Both the position numbers and the translations under genes were made by a program. The notes under the pieces were generated by a model that saw only the letters and a program-made list of their open reading frames with translations, did not search any database and had not been told where the DNA came from. Below are positions 47,487 through 59,047 of a stretch of DNA of 64,000 nucleotides, one piece after another (position 1 is the stretch's first letter; the number at the start of each line of letters is the position of its first letter). This stretch comes from Nostocoides sp. Its GTDB lineage: Bacteria; Actinomycetota; Actinomycetes; Actinomycetales; Dermatophilaceae. The stretch lies in the NCBI GenBank assembly GCA_016702415.1, contig JADJEA010000001.1, positions 477,001 through 541,000 on the forward strand, written 5' to 3'.

Positions 47487-48350
47487 TCAGCCGCCGAACG
47501 GCAGTGGGGGGAGGCCCCGGACGCCGGGGGTCACGGCATACAGCGAGCCGGCCGCGGGGTCGGCATCGGCGGGGAGGTTCTCGCGTGAGGTGGTGATGTA
47601 GAGGATGTCGAGGTTCGGGCCGCCGAAGGTGCAGGCGGTGCTCTGGCGGGGGGTCACGGTGACCACCTCGGTGATCTGCGTGGTGCCGGGATCGAGGCGG
47701 ACGACGCGGCCGGCGCCATTGAGGGCCACCCAGATGCCGCCCTCGGCGTCGACGGTCAGGCCGTCGGGCCACGCCTCATCGAGCCGGGCAAAGACGCGCC
47801 GGGGTCCCAGTCCGGCCACCGGGTCGTGGTCGATCGCAAAGACACAGCGGGTCGGGGTGTCGGCGTGATAGGCGGTCCGTCCGTCGGGACTCCAGGCGAG
47901 CCCATTGGCGATGGTCAGTCCGCCACGGACGAGGGTGACGTCGTCGGGGGCGGCACCAGGGTCGAGGCGATAGAGATGGGCGACGCCGTCGCGCCGGTCA
48001 TAGGCCATGGTGCCGACGAGGAAACGGCCCTGGGGATCGCATCCACCCTCATTGGCTCGCTGTCCGTCGGGAACGAAGAGTCCACTCCGCCAACAGATCT
48101 CGCCCAATGCGTCGTCGGCGAAGAGGACGATGTCCCGTTCGCGGGCGACGACCGCCCCGGCCGTATGCCGCGGCCGCACCACCGCGGCGACCGGCGACCC
48201 GATGTGGGTGCGCACCACCATCGCGTCGGCGCCCACGGTCAGGACGTCACCGGCGAGAAGGTCGACCATGCGCACGGCGCCCAGGCGCGGCCACCAGACC
48301 GGTCCCTCGCCGTGGTAGGCGATCGAGTCGGTGAGGCGCTCGGCACGCAT
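47487..48350 (-). CDS. SMP-30/gluconolactonase family protein
   Basis: 287 residues forming a six-bladed propeller lactonase. Metal-ligand motifs are visible: Glu in AYHGEGPVWW near residue 15, NEGGCDPQGRFLVGTM near 100, NGLAWSPDGRTAYHADT near 148 and WPDGLTVDAEGGIWVAL near 195. It hydrolyses a sugar or other lactone with a divalent cation. It lies 16 bp after the TetR gene and so may be under its control. Confidence 0.9.
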   Translation of the reverse strand: MRAERLTDSIAYHGEGPVWWPRLGAVRMVDLLAGDVLTVGADAMVVRTHIGSPVAAVVRPRHTAGAVVARERDIVLFADDALGEICWRSGLFVPDGQRANEGGCDPQGRFLVGTMAYDRRDGVAHLYRLDPGAAPDDVTLVRGGLTIANGLAWSPDGRTAYHADTPTRCVFAIDHDPVAGLGPRRVFARLDEAWPDGLTVDAEGGIWVALNGAGRVVRLDPGTTQITEVVTVTPRQSTACTFGGPNLDILYITTSRENLPADADPAAGSLYAVTPGVRGLPPLPFGG

Positions 48351-48366
48351 GGCGCTCCTTCGTGGG

Positions 48367-49080
48367 TCAGCGGAGGATGATGCCGGCGGCGAGGGCGAGG
48401 GCGTGGCCGTGGAGGGCGGCATACGCCTGGGGGCCCAGCGGGCCGAAGTGCTCGAACACCTCGGCGGACACGGACGCGACCGCGAGGGTCCACGCCGCGA
48501 TCCCGGCGGGGAAGAGCGGGGCGGGAAGCTGCGCGTCGGTCAGGCCCAGGTCGGTCAGCAGGGACCGTGCCAGGGCGACGACCTCGGGAGAGGGCAGCGG
48601 CCGGCGGTCGTCGGGCGCCTGCGCGCCGGCGGCGACGGCGTCCCGGAGGAGGTCGACGAGGAGCATCTGGACGCGGGTGCCGGGATCGGTCGTGCGGTCG
48701 GCGGGTGCGGCATACCCGGGGACGGGTGAGCCGTAGAGGAGGGCCCAGTCATGGGGGTGGCGGATTCCCCACTCCCGCAATGCTTTTCCGGCGGCAGACC
48801 AGCGCCCGTGCAGGTCGTCGCGGGGGACGGCGGCGTGCGCGGCGGCGACCGCGTCGCCGAGCGAGTCGTAGGACTCCACGATGAGCCGGGTGAGCAACTC
48901 GTCGCGGCTGGCGACATAGCGGTAGACCGCCGACGAAGCCATCCCGAGGTCGCGGGCGATCGCCCGGACCGACAACGCGGCCGGGCCGACGGAGGCGAGT
49001 TGGTCCCGCCCGAGACGGAGGATCTCGGTCTCGAGGCGTTCCCGATTCTCGGCCCGTATGCCGCGCGCCCGCCCCGTCAT
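48367..49080 (-). CDS. TetR/AcrR family repressor
   Basis: 237 residues. The N-terminal helix-turn-helix reads ALSVRAIARDLGMASSAVYR followed by YVASRDELLTRLI. The C-terminal ligand domain has WGIRHPHDWALLYGSPVPGY, found in a TetR subgroup with a WHG-type domain. It is divergent from the epimerase gene. Two near-identical palindromes in the intergenic region are its probable sites, controlling both directions and perhaps the lactonase downstream. Confidence 0.92.
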   Translation of the reverse strand: MTGRARGIRAENRERLETEILRLGRDQLASVGPAALSVRAIARDLGMASSAVYRYVASRDELLTRLIVESYDSLGDAVAAAHAAVPRDDLHGRWSAAGKALREWGIRHPHDWALLYGSPVPGYAAPADRTTDPGTRVQMLLVDLLRDAVAAGAQAPDDRRPLPSPEVVALARSLLTDLGLTDAQLPAPLFPAGIAAWTLAVASVSAEVFEHFGPLGPQAYAALHGHALALAAGIILR

Positions 49081-49122
49081 GCCCCCAGCCTCGCGCAGGC
49101 GGACGGGCGGCGTCAAGCAAAA

Positions 49123-49139
49123 CGAGAGCAGTGCTCTTG
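49123..49139. promoter_or_regulatory. Probable TetR operator 1
   Basis: CGAGAGCAGTGCTCTTG is a 17-bp inverted repeat with one mismatch, 43 bp upstream of the TetR start. Its centre is 52 bp (about five helical turns) from that of operator 2. Confidence 0.75.
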
Positions 49140-49174
49140 ACAGGTTTGCCGTGGCGTGTCACCGTTGGACGCAT

Positions 49175-49191
49175 CGAGAGCGGTGCTCTCG
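49175..49191. promoter_or_regulatory. Probable TetR operator 2
   Basis: CGAGAGCGGTGCTCTCG is a perfect 7-3-7 inverted repeat, 26 bp upstream of the epimerase ATG and so positioned to block its promoter. Confidence 0.8.
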
Positions 49192-49217
49192 TTTAAGTCC
49201 TGAAGGGGAAGGCTCTC

Positions 49218-50168
49218 ATGGCTCGTCATCTCGTCCTCGGCGCCGGCGGCATCGGTCGCGCAACCGCATCCGCCCTCGCCGCGGCTGGCGGCGAGGTCGT
49301 CCTCGTCTCGCGCTCCGGGCGCGACCCGCAGCTGCCGGGTGTGCTCGCGCAGGCGCTTGACGTGACGGATGGCCGGGCGCTCGCCGCGTTGGCCGCCGGA
49401 GCTCGGACCCTCGTCAACGCGCTCAACCCGGCGGAATACACCCACTGGGACCGCGACTGGCCGCCGATGGCGACCGCGGTGCTCGATGCGGCCGTGGCCA
49501 GCGGCGCGCGCCTGGTGACGGTCTGCAACCTCTACGGCTATGGCCGGGTCGACGGGCCGGTAACGGAGGATAATCCGTTGTCCCCCAATGGGATCAAGGG
49601 CCGCGTTCGGGCCGACATGTGGATCCGCGCGCTGGACCTCCACCGGGCCGGTCGGGTCCAGGTGGCCGAGGTCCGCGGGTCCGACTACATCGGCCCGCAC
49701 ACGCTGGGCAGCAGCCTCGTCTCCTCGATGCTCGTGCCCCGGATTCTCGCCGGCACGACCGCGTGGATGCCGATGGGCCGCGCCGACGCGCCGCACTCGT
49801 GGACAGTCGATCTCGACGTGGCCGCGCTCGTCGCGGCGATCGTCGCGAGCGACGACGCCGACGCGTGGGGCCGCCCGTGGCATGTCCCCACGGCGGGACC
49901 GGCGACCCTGGCCGAGGTCGGGGCCCTGGTCGCCGACCTGGCCGGTATGCCGCGCGCCCGCGTCCGCGCCCTGCCTCGCGCCGTCGTGACGATCGGTGGC
50001 GCCGTGGTGCCGCTGCTCGGCGCGCTGCGGGAGACCCGCCACCAGTTCGAGGGTCCGTTCGTGATCGATTCCGCTGCGGCCCAGAGCAGGTTCGCGCTGA
50101 CGCCGACGCCCCTGCGGGACGCGCTGGCGCTGACCATCGCCGCCGTCCGCGACCGCGGCCAGGACTGA
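49218..50168 (+). CDS. NAD(P)-dependent epimerase/dehydratase-like protein
   Basis: 316 residues of an extended SDR: GAGGIGRATASALAAAGGEV for the dinucleotide, NLYGYGRVDGPVTEDN in place of the usual YxxxK region, then YIGPHTLGSS and VDLDVAALVAAI. The classical YxxxK is not obvious, so catalysis may be altered or reduced to ligand sensing. It is controlled by the divergent TetR through the operator at 49175. AAGGGGAAGGC precedes the ATG. Substrate unknown. Confidence 0.8.
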   Translation: MARHLVLGAGGIGRATASALAAAGGEVVLVSRSGRDPQLPGVLAQALDVTDGRALAALAAGARTLVNALNPAEYTHWDRDWPPMATAVLDAAVASGARLVTVCNLYGYGRVDGPVTEDNPLSPNGIKGRVRADMWIRALDLHRAGRVQVAEVRGSDYIGPHTLGSSLVSSMLVPRILAGTTAWMPMGRADAPHSWTVDLDVAALVAAIVASDDADAWGRPWHVPTAGPATLAEVGALVADLAGMPRARVRALPRAVVTIGGAVVPLLGALRETRHQFEGPFVIDSAAAQSRFALTPTPLRDALALTIAAVRDRGQD

Positions 50169-50176
50169 CCGGGCGG

Positions 50177-50218
50177 CCCTGGCTGGCGGTTGCGCCGCGG
50201 CCCGACCGCCAGCCAGGG
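50177..50218. terminator. 14-bp perfect stem hairpin after the epimerase gene
   Basis: CCCTGGCTGGCGGT at 50177-50190 pairs with ACCGCCAGCCAGGG at 50205-50218. It is 8 bp after the stop and lies before the convergent acyl-CoA dehydrogenase. Confidence 0.75.
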
Positions 50219-50353
50219 CTCCATCACCGAACCCTGGGCTCCATCAATGGTCGGCTGGCCCCGCGACACGCCGGTGAGCGCCGGGGTGGGGGTGCAAAGG
50301 TGTAGCCGGGGGTCCGCGGCATACGGCCTCGGGGTCGGCAGGCGGGCTCGGGG

Positions 50354-51499
50354 TCAGGCGGGCAGGCCGTCGAGGCGGGCGAGGATCTGGAGCATGACCT
50401 CGTCGGCCCCACCGGCGATGCCGACCAAGCGGGCGTCACGCAGGTGGCGGGCGGTCCAGGTCTCCTCGATATAGCCCATCCCACCGTGGAACTGGATGCA
50501 CCAGTCCGCCACCTCGCGCGAAAGGCGCCCGGCCTTGAGCTTGGCGACCGCGCCCATCCGGGTGATGTCCCCACCGGCCATGAGCGTCTCGCAGGTCGCA
50601 TGGTTGTGGTGGCGCAGGAGGTCGACCTCGGCCTGGAGTTCGGCGAGGCGGAAGGCGACATACTGCCGGTCGGCGAGCGGCCGGCCGAAGACGGACCGCT
50701 CGTGGACGAATGCCCGGGTCCGCTCCAGTGCGTGATCGCACTGTCCCACAACGGTGTATGCCGCGAACATCCGCTCGATGACGAACTGTTCCATCTGCTG
50801 CTGGAACCCGCGTCCGACCTCGCCGATCGCATTGCCCACCGGGACGCGGACCTCGTCGAGGACGAGTTCGGCCGTGTCGGAGCACCGGTTGCCGAGCTTG
50901 TCGAGGGTGCGGGCGACCGCGAAGCCGGGGGTCGCGGTGGGGACGACGATCTGTGACATCCCGCGGTGCCCGCCCTCGTCGGAGGTGCGGGCCAGGAGGC
51001 AGATCCAGTCGGCCTGGGCCCCGTTGGTGATGTAGAGCTTGCGGCCGGTGATCACCCAGTCGTCGCCGTCGCGCACGGCGCGGGTGCGCAGACCGGCGAC
51101 ATCGGAGCCGGTGTCCGGTTCGGTGACCGCGATCGCGGCGACGGCGTCCCCGGTGATGGCCGGCGTCAGATAGCGGCGTTTGAGGTCGTCGGTGCCGTAC
51201 TTGTGCAGCGACGGCGTCGCCATCATCGTCTGGACGCCGATCGCCATGCCGACCCCGGCGGCGTGCATCCGGCCGTATTCCTCCGCCGCGACCATCTGGA
51301 AGCTGTGATCGGCTCCCTCGCCGCCATAGGCGGGGTCGTACTCGAGGCCGAGCAGCCCGAGGCGCGCCGCCTTGCGGAAGACGTCGTGCAGGGGAACCCG
51401 TCCCGCGCGCTCCCACTCATCGACCTGGGGGTTGATCTCGGTGTCGACGAACTGACGGACGCTCTCGCGGAAGGTGCGATGGTCCTCGGTGAGCAGCAT
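50354..51499 (-). CDS. Acyl-CoA dehydrogenase
   Basis: 381 residues. FAD/acyl-CoA motifs are VAAIAVTEPDTGSDVAGLRT, WVITGRKLYITNG, GRGFQQQMEQFVIERM, and the C-terminal FHGGMGYIEETWTARHLRDA. It introduces a 2,3-double bond into acyl-CoA in a degradation pathway. It is divergent from the TIGR03084-AtuA set and shares a palindromic operator with it, so probably works in the same pathway. Confidence 0.93.
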   Translation of the reverse strand: MLLTEDHRTFRESVRQFVDTEINPQVDEWERAGRVPLHDVFRKAARLGLLGLEYDPAYGGEGADHSFQMVAAEEYGRMHAAGVGMAIGVQTMMATPSLHKYGTDDLKRRYLTPAITGDAVAAIAVTEPDTGSDVAGLRTRAVRDGDDWVITGRKLYITNGAQADWICLLARTSDEGGHRGMSQIVVPTATPGFAVARTLDKLGNRCSDTAELVLDEVRVPVGNAIGEVGRGFQQQMEQFVIERMFAAYTVVGQCDHALERTRAFVHERSVFGRPLADRQYVAFRLAELQAEVDLLRHHNHATCETLMAGGDITRMGAVAKLKAGRLSREVADWCIQFHGGMGYIEETWTARHLRDARLVGIAGGADEVMLQILARLDGLPA

Positions 51500-51525
51500 G
51501 GCGCCGACGGTAGCGGGCGGCATAC

Positions 51526-51556
51526 CGGAAAAACAAGCGCTCTTGCTTGTTTTCCG
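51526..51556. promoter_or_regulatory. Palindromic operator in divergent promoter
   Basis: Arms GGAAAAACAAGC and GCTTGTTTTCC, with one base unpaired, flank a GCTCTT centre. It lies 27 bp upstream of the acyl-CoA dehydrogenase start and 22 bp upstream of the TIGR03084 gene, so one repressor could block both. The TetR protein at 59044-59715 is the likely reader. Confidence 0.7.
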
Positions 51557-51577
51557 AGACTATGCCACGCTCCCGGC

Positions 51578-52413
51578 GTGACCGATGCCGTAACCCACAC
51601 CGGGACCGACACCAGGACTGACACGGTGGCGGCCTTCCTCGCCGAGGCTGAAGACATCGACGCCCTCGTGGCCGGCCTGGACGAGACGGGTTGGCGGCGG
51701 GATACCCCCGCGGCCGGTTGGACCATCGCCCACCAGATCGCCCATCTCGCCTGGACCGACGAGACCGCCGTGGTGGCCGCGACGGACCCGACTCGGTTCG
51801 CGGAGTACCTCGCCGCCGCGGGCGCGGACCCGTTCGGCTATGTCGACCGGACGGCGGCGGAGGGCGCGGACGCCGCCCCCGGCGATCTCCTGGAGCGCTG
51901 GCGATGCTCGCGGGAACGCCTGGGTGGGATTCTCGCGCAGTCGGATTCGCGGTCGCGGATGCCCTGGTTCGGGCCGCCGATGAGCCCGCGCTCGATGGCG
52001 ACCGCGCGCCTCATGGAGACCTGGGCGCATGGTCAGGACATCGCCGATGCCCTCGGCGTCCGGCGGACCCCGACCGACCGCCTGCGCGACATCGCCCACC
52101 TCGGCGTGCGCACGCGCGATTATGCGTATGCCGTGCACGGCCTCCCCGCCCCCACCGCCGAATTCCGGATCGTGCTCATCTCGCCCTCCGGGCAGCTCTG
52201 GACCTGGGGGCCGAAGGAGGGACCGGAGGGGGGCCCGGACGGGCGCCACGACGGCAATCCGGACGCCGTCACCGGAAGCGCCGAAGACTTCTGCCTCGTC
52301 GTCACCCAGCGTCGCACGCCGGAGGAGACCGGACTCGTCGCCACCGGCGCTGCCCGGGACTGGCTCGCCATCGCCCAGGCCTTCGCCGGACCGCCCGCGC
52401 GGACGGACCGCCC

Positions 52414-52417
<4 letters not shown>
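51578..52417 (+). CDS. TIGR03084 family metal-binding protein (DinB/mycothiol-like fold)
   Basis: 279 residues. The DinB-like four-helix part has GWRRDTPAAGWTIAHQIAHL with a metal-binding His, LMETWAHGQDIADALGV with the second His, and a C-terminal small domain. Members of this family sit in actinobacterial acyl-CoA gene clusters, often next to AtuA-like genes. The reaction is unknown, though DinB relatives can use mycothiol. The GTG at 51578 is the first start after the operator. It overlaps the next gene by 4 bp. Confidence 0.85.
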
Positions 52418-54248
<1,831 letters not shown>

Positions 54249-54252
<4 letters not shown>

Positions 54253-55418
54253 GCCACGCCGACTGGAGCACCGCGGAGCTGGCCGCTCTGCGGGAGACGA
54301 CGACGCGATTCGTCGAGCGCGAGATCCTCCCCGACCAGGAGGCGTGGGAGGAGGCGGGTCTAATCCCGCGCGACCTCTCCCGGCGCGCCGGCGCGCTCGG
54401 TCTCATCGGGGCCGGGTTCCCCGAATCCGTCGGCGGTGGCGGTGGCGGACAGCGCGCCGCCGTGACGATCTGCGAGGCCTTCCACGAGGCCGGCGGGGCG
54501 GCCGGGGTGTATGCCGCGCTCGTCACCGCCGGCATCGCCTGCCCCCACCTCGTCGCGGCGGGGGACGGCGACCAGATCGCCCGGTGGGTCACCCCCGCCC
54601 TCGCCGGCGACCTCGTCGGTGCCCTCGCCATCACCGAGCCGGGCGGCGGGTCCGATGTCGGCGCGCTGCGGACCACGGCCCGGCGGGACGGTGACGTGTA
54701 TGTCGTCGACGGGGCGAAGACGTTCATCACCTCCGGGGTCCGGGCCGACTTCGTCACCACGGCGGTGCGCACCGGGGGCACCGGGCTGCCCGGCGCTGGT
54801 GGCATCTCGCTCCTGGTCATCGAGAAGGGCACTCCCGGGTTCACCGTCTCGCGGCCGCTGCGCAAGATGGGCTGGCGCTCCAGCGATACCGCCGAACTCA
54901 CCTTCGAGGGCGCCCGGGTGCCGGTCGGCAATCTCGTCGGCACCGAGAACTCCGGCTTCGCCCTTATCGGTGCCGCCTTCCTCACCGAGCGAATCGCCCT
55001 TGCCGTGCAAGGGTATTCGCAAGCGCAGCGCTGCCTCGACCTGGCGACGGCGTGGTGCCGGGAGCGCGTGACCTTCGGGCAGCCGCTGATCGCCCGGCAG
55101 TCCGTCCAGGACACCCTCGTGGAGATGACCGCCCGCATCGACGTCGCCCGCACGTACACGCGGGCCGTCGTCGACCGCTACGAGGCCGGGGAGCCCGTCG
55201 CCGCCTTGGTGCCGCAGGTCTGTTTCGCCAAGAACACTGCCACCCGCACGGGCGAGTGGGTCGCCGACCGGGCGGTCCAACTCTTCGGGGGGATGGGCTA
55301 TATGGCCGAGTCGGAGGTCGAGCGGCAATACCGCGACATCCGCATCCTCGGGATCGGCGGCGGAACCGTGGAGATCCTCAACCACCTCGCGGCCCGGAGA
55401 TTGGGGATCGCCTCATGA
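54249..55418 (+). CDS. Acyl-CoA dehydrogenase (citronellyl/isovaleryl-CoA type context)
   Basis: 389 residues. VGALAITEPGGGSDVGALRT, VDGAKTFITSG, the MGWRSSDTAELTFEGARVPV block, and GGMGYMAESEVERQYRDIRI at the C-terminus are standard. Position between AtuA and the carboxylase subunits suggests it oxidises the acyl-CoA that the carboxylase then acts on (citronellyl-CoA to geranyl-CoA, or isovaleryl-CoA to methylcrotonyl-CoA). It overlaps both neighbours by 4 bp. Confidence 0.92.
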
Positions 55419-57013
55419 CTATCCTGCGCACCTGCCTCGACCCGCGCAGCGCCGACGCGCTCGCCGCCCGCGAGGCGATGCTCACCGCCCTCGCGAGCAT
55501 CGACACGGAGGTCGCCAGCGCGATCGCCGGGGGCGGGGAGTCCGCCGTCGCGCGTCATCACGCCCGCGGCAAACTCACTGCGCGCGAACGCATCGAGCTC
55601 CTCCTCGACCAGGACGCGCCCTTCCTCGAGCTCGCCCCGCTGGCCGGATATGGGTCGAGCTTCACCGTCGGTGGGAGCGTCGTCGCGGGCATCGGGGTCG
55701 TGGAAGGCATCGAGTGCCTCGTCATCGCCAACGACCCGACGATCAAGGGCGGCGCCAGCAATCCCTGGTCGCTGAAGAAGACACTGCGGATGCACGAGAT
55801 CGCCCTCCAGAACCGGCTCCCGGTCATCTCCCTCGTCGAGTCCGGCGGCGCGGATCTGCCCACCCAGAAGGACATCTTCATCCCCGGTGGGGCGATCTTC
55901 CGCAACCTGACTCGGTTGTCCGCCAACGGCATACCGACCATTGCGCTCGTCTTCGGCAACTCAACCGCGGGCGGTGCCTATCTGCCCGGCCTGAGCGACC
56001 ACGTCGTCATGATCGAGCGGCGCTCGAAGGTCTTCCTCGCCGGGCCGCCACTGGTCAAAGCGGCCACGGGGGAGGAGTCCGACGACGAATCCCTCGGCGG
56101 CGCCCAGATGCACGCCCGCGTCTCCGGCCTGGCCGACCATCTCGCCCGGGACGAGCAGGACGCGATCCGGATCGGCCGGCGGATCGTGGCTCGGCTCAAC
56201 TGGCGCAAGGCGGCCGGCCCGGCAACCACCAACCCCCGCCCGCCGCGGTATGCCGCCGACGACCTCCTCGGGATCGTCCCCCCGGACCTGAAGACCCCCT
56301 TCGACCCGCGCGAGATCATCGCCCGTGTCGTCGACGACTCCGACTTCGATGAGTGGAAGCCGCTCTATGGCGGGTCGTTGGTGTGCGGCTGGGCGCAGCT
56401 CTACGGCTATCCCGTCGGCATCCTTGCCAATGCCCGGGGCGTGCTCTTTAGCGAGGAGTCGCAAAAGGCCGCGCAGTTCATCCAGCTGGCCAACCGCAGC
56501 GACACCCCGCTTCTGTTCCTGCACAACACGACCGGCTACATGGTGGGCAAGGACTACGAGCAGCGCGGCATCATCAAGCACGGCGCGATGATGATCAACG
56601 CGGTGTCGAACTCCACCGTCCCGCATCTCTCCCTGCTCGTCGGCAACTCCTATGGCGCCGGGCACTACGGCATGTGCGGTCGTGCCTACGACCCGCGCTT
56701 CGTCTTCACCTGGCCCAGTGCCCGCTCGTCCGTCATGGGCGCGACCCAACTCGCGGACGTGACGTATGCCGTATCCAAGGCCTCCGCTCTCTCCCAGGGC
56801 CGCGAGTTCGACGAGGCGGCCGGGCTCGCGCTGCGCGGGTTCATCGAGCAGCAGATCGCCGCCGAGGCGATGCCGCTGGTCCTCTCCGGCCTCGTCTACG
56901 ACGACGGGATCATCGACCCGCGAGACACCCGGGACGTCCTCGGAATCGCCCTGTCCGCCGTCCACACCGCCCCCGTGGCGGGCACCGCCGGTTTCGGTGT
57001 CTTCCGGATGTGA
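55415..57013 (+). CDS. Acyl-CoA carboxylase, carboxyltransferase (beta) subunit; methylcrotonyl- or geranyl-CoA type
   Basis: 532 residues of the MCC/GCC beta type: ARGKLTARERIELLLDQDAP, SLVESGGADLPTQKDIFIPG, FGNSTAGGAYLPGLSD, LHNTTGYMVGKDYEQRGIIK, SYGAGHYGMCGRAYDPRF. The C-terminus RDTRDVLGIALSAVHTAPV is typical. It transfers CO2 from biotin to the gamma-carbon of a branched enoyl-CoA. The AtuA neighbour favours geranyl-CoA; leucine-pathway methylcrotonyl-CoA is the alternative, and sequence alone does not settle this. Confidence 0.92.
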   Translation: MTILRTCLDPRSADALAAREAMLTALASIDTEVASAIAGGGESAVARHHARGKLTARERIELLLDQDAPFLELAPLAGYGSSFTVGGSVVAGIGVVEGIECLVIANDPTIKGGASNPWSLKKTLRMHEIALQNRLPVISLVESGGADLPTQKDIFIPGGAIFRNLTRLSANGIPTIALVFGNSTAGGAYLPGLSDHVVMIERRSKVFLAGPPLVKAATGEESDDESLGGAQMHARVSGLADHLARDEQDAIRIGRRIVARLNWRKAAGPATTNPRPPRYAADDLLGIVPPDLKTPFDPREIIARVVDDSDFDEWKPLYGGSLVCGWAQLYGYPVGILANARGVLFSEESQKAAQFIQLANRSDTPLLFLHNTTGYMVGKDYEQRGIIKHGAMMINAVSNSTVPHLSLLVGNSYGAGHYGMCGRAYDPRFVFTWPSARSSVMGATQLADVTYAVSKASALSQGREFDEAAGLALRGFIEQQIAAEAMPLVLSGLVYDDGIIDPRDTRDVLGIALSAVHTAPVAGTAGFGVFRM

Positions 57014-57018
57014 GTCGT

Positions 57019-59047
57019 ATGCCGCAGCCCACCCCCACCCCGATCGCCCCCACCCCGATCGCTCCAGCCCCGATCACCCGGGTCCTCATCGCCAACCGGG
57101 GCGAGATCGCCCGCCGCATCGCCACGACCTGCCGGGCCCTCGGCATCGCGACGGTCGCCGTCTTCGCCGACCCGGACGCCGCCAGTTCCCATGTCCAGGA
57201 AGCCGATTGCGCGGTTCGACTGCCCGGCGACAGCCCCACGGAGACCTACCTGCGCGGCGACCTCGTCATCGCTGCGGCCCTGCGCACCGGTGCCGATGCC
57301 GTCCACCCCGGCTACGGATTCCTCGCCGAGAATGCCGGGTTCGCCCGGGCCGTCCGGGACGCCGGCCTGGTGTGGATCGGCCCCGATCCCGAGGCCATCG
57401 AGGTCATGGGGTCGAAGGTGGAGTCCAAGGCCCGGATGGCCGCCGCCGGGGTCCCCGTCCTCGAACGCCTCGATCCGGCGACGCTCACGGCCGCCGACCT
57501 GCCCGTCCTGGTCAAGGCGTCCGCCGGTGGGGGAGGGCGCGGGATGCGCATCGTCCGCGATCTCGCCGCTCTGCCAGAGGCTCTCGACTCCGCCGCCCGG
57601 GAGGCCCGCAGCGCCTTCGGGGACCCGACGGTCTTCTGCGAGCGCTATCTCGAAACCGGCCACCACGTCGAGGTCCAGATCCTCGCCGACGCGCACGGAA
57701 CGGTCTGGGCCCTCGGCGAGCGCGAGTGCAGCCTCCAACGGCGTCACCAGAAGGTCATCGAGGAGGCCCCCTCGCCCCTTGTGGACCGAGTCGGCGGCGA
57801 CCTGCGCGACCGGCTCCTCGCTGCCGGCCGGGCCGCCGCGGCGGCGGTCGGTTATCGCGGCGCAGGCACCGTGGAGTTCCTCGCCGACGCCCGCGGCGAG
57901 TTCTGGTTCCTCGAGATGAATACCCGCCTCCAGGTCGAGCACCCGGTCACCGAGTGCGTCACGGGCATCGACCTGGTCGCCCACCAGATCGCGATTGCGG
58001 AGGGGACGCACCTGACCGGGGCCGAGCCGGCCGTCACCGGTCACGCCATCGAGGCGAGGCTGTATGCCGAGGATCCCCCCGCGGCTGGGCCCCCAGACCG
58101 GCACCGTCGTCACCCTCGCCATCCCTGGGGTGGCGGCCCGGTTCACCGGAACCCGCACCGGGATCCGGCTCGACAGCGCCGTCGAGCCGGGCTCGGTCGT
58201 CGGCACGCACTACGACGCCATGCTCGCGAAGGTCGTCGCCTGGGCCCCCGACCGCGCGGCCGCCGCGCGCCTTCTCGCCGGCGCCCTGGCGGGGGCGCGA
58301 ATCCACGGCCTGACGACAAACCGGGACCTCCTCGTCGCCACCTTGCGCCACCCGGAGTTCCTGGACGGGACGGCGTCGACGGCCTTCTATACCGAGCACC
58401 CGCCCGGCGAACTCACGGCCGGCATCGGACTCGACCCCGGGCTCGGGGGCGTGGTCGCGGCGGTGGCGGATGCGGCATACGGCAGGAGGGGGGTCGCGGC
58501 CCTGGCACCGAGCGGGTTCCGGAATATCCCGGTCGGGTTCCGCACCAGGACGTATGCCGCGGGCGACCACCAGGTGGAGGTCGCCTACCGCTTCGGTCGC
58601 GACGGGCTCGACCTCGAGCGGCTCCCCGACGGTGTCTCCGTGCTCGAGCTGGTCGCGTCCGTGCCGGACCGGGTGCTGCTCGACATCGACGGCGTCCGCC
58701 GGGCATTCGGCGTGACCAGGTTCGGCGAGGACGACGCCACCGTGGTCGTCGACAGCCCGGAGGGGTCGGTGACGCTGCGACGGGTGCCGCGGTTCGTCGA
58801 TCCGGCTGCGGTGGCCGCGCCCGGTTCCATCAGCGCCCCGATGCCCGGGATCGTCGTACGGCTCGGTGTCGCGGTCGGGGACCGCGTCGTGGCCGGACAG
58901 CCGCTGCTGTGGCTGGAGGCGATGAAGATGGAGCATCCGGCGCTCGCGCCGACCACCGGCGTGGTCACCGCGCTCGCGGTCGCCGTCGGCGATCAGGTCG
59001 AGCAAGGGGCCACGCTCGCCGTGGTAGCGGACGACGGCGATGGGTGA
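57019..59047 (+). CDS. Acyl-CoA carboxylase, biotin carboxylase/biotinyl (alpha) subunit, one frameshift
   Basis: About 675 residues. Biotin carboxylase: ITRVLIANRGEIARRIATTC, VHPGYGFLAENAGFAR, KASAGGGGRGMRIV for ATP, FLEMNTRLQVEHPVTE for catalysis. A linker domain and a C-terminal biotinyl domain follow, with LEAMKMEHPAL carrying the biotin Lys. It opens with an unusual repeat PTPTPIAPTPIAPAPI. The run of six C at about 58076 shifts the frame between RLYAEDP and APQTGTV-like sequence (GPQTGTVVTLAIPG); one base change in length restores it. The partner is the preceding carboxyltransferase. The ATG lies in a GTATGCCG word. Confidence 0.88.
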
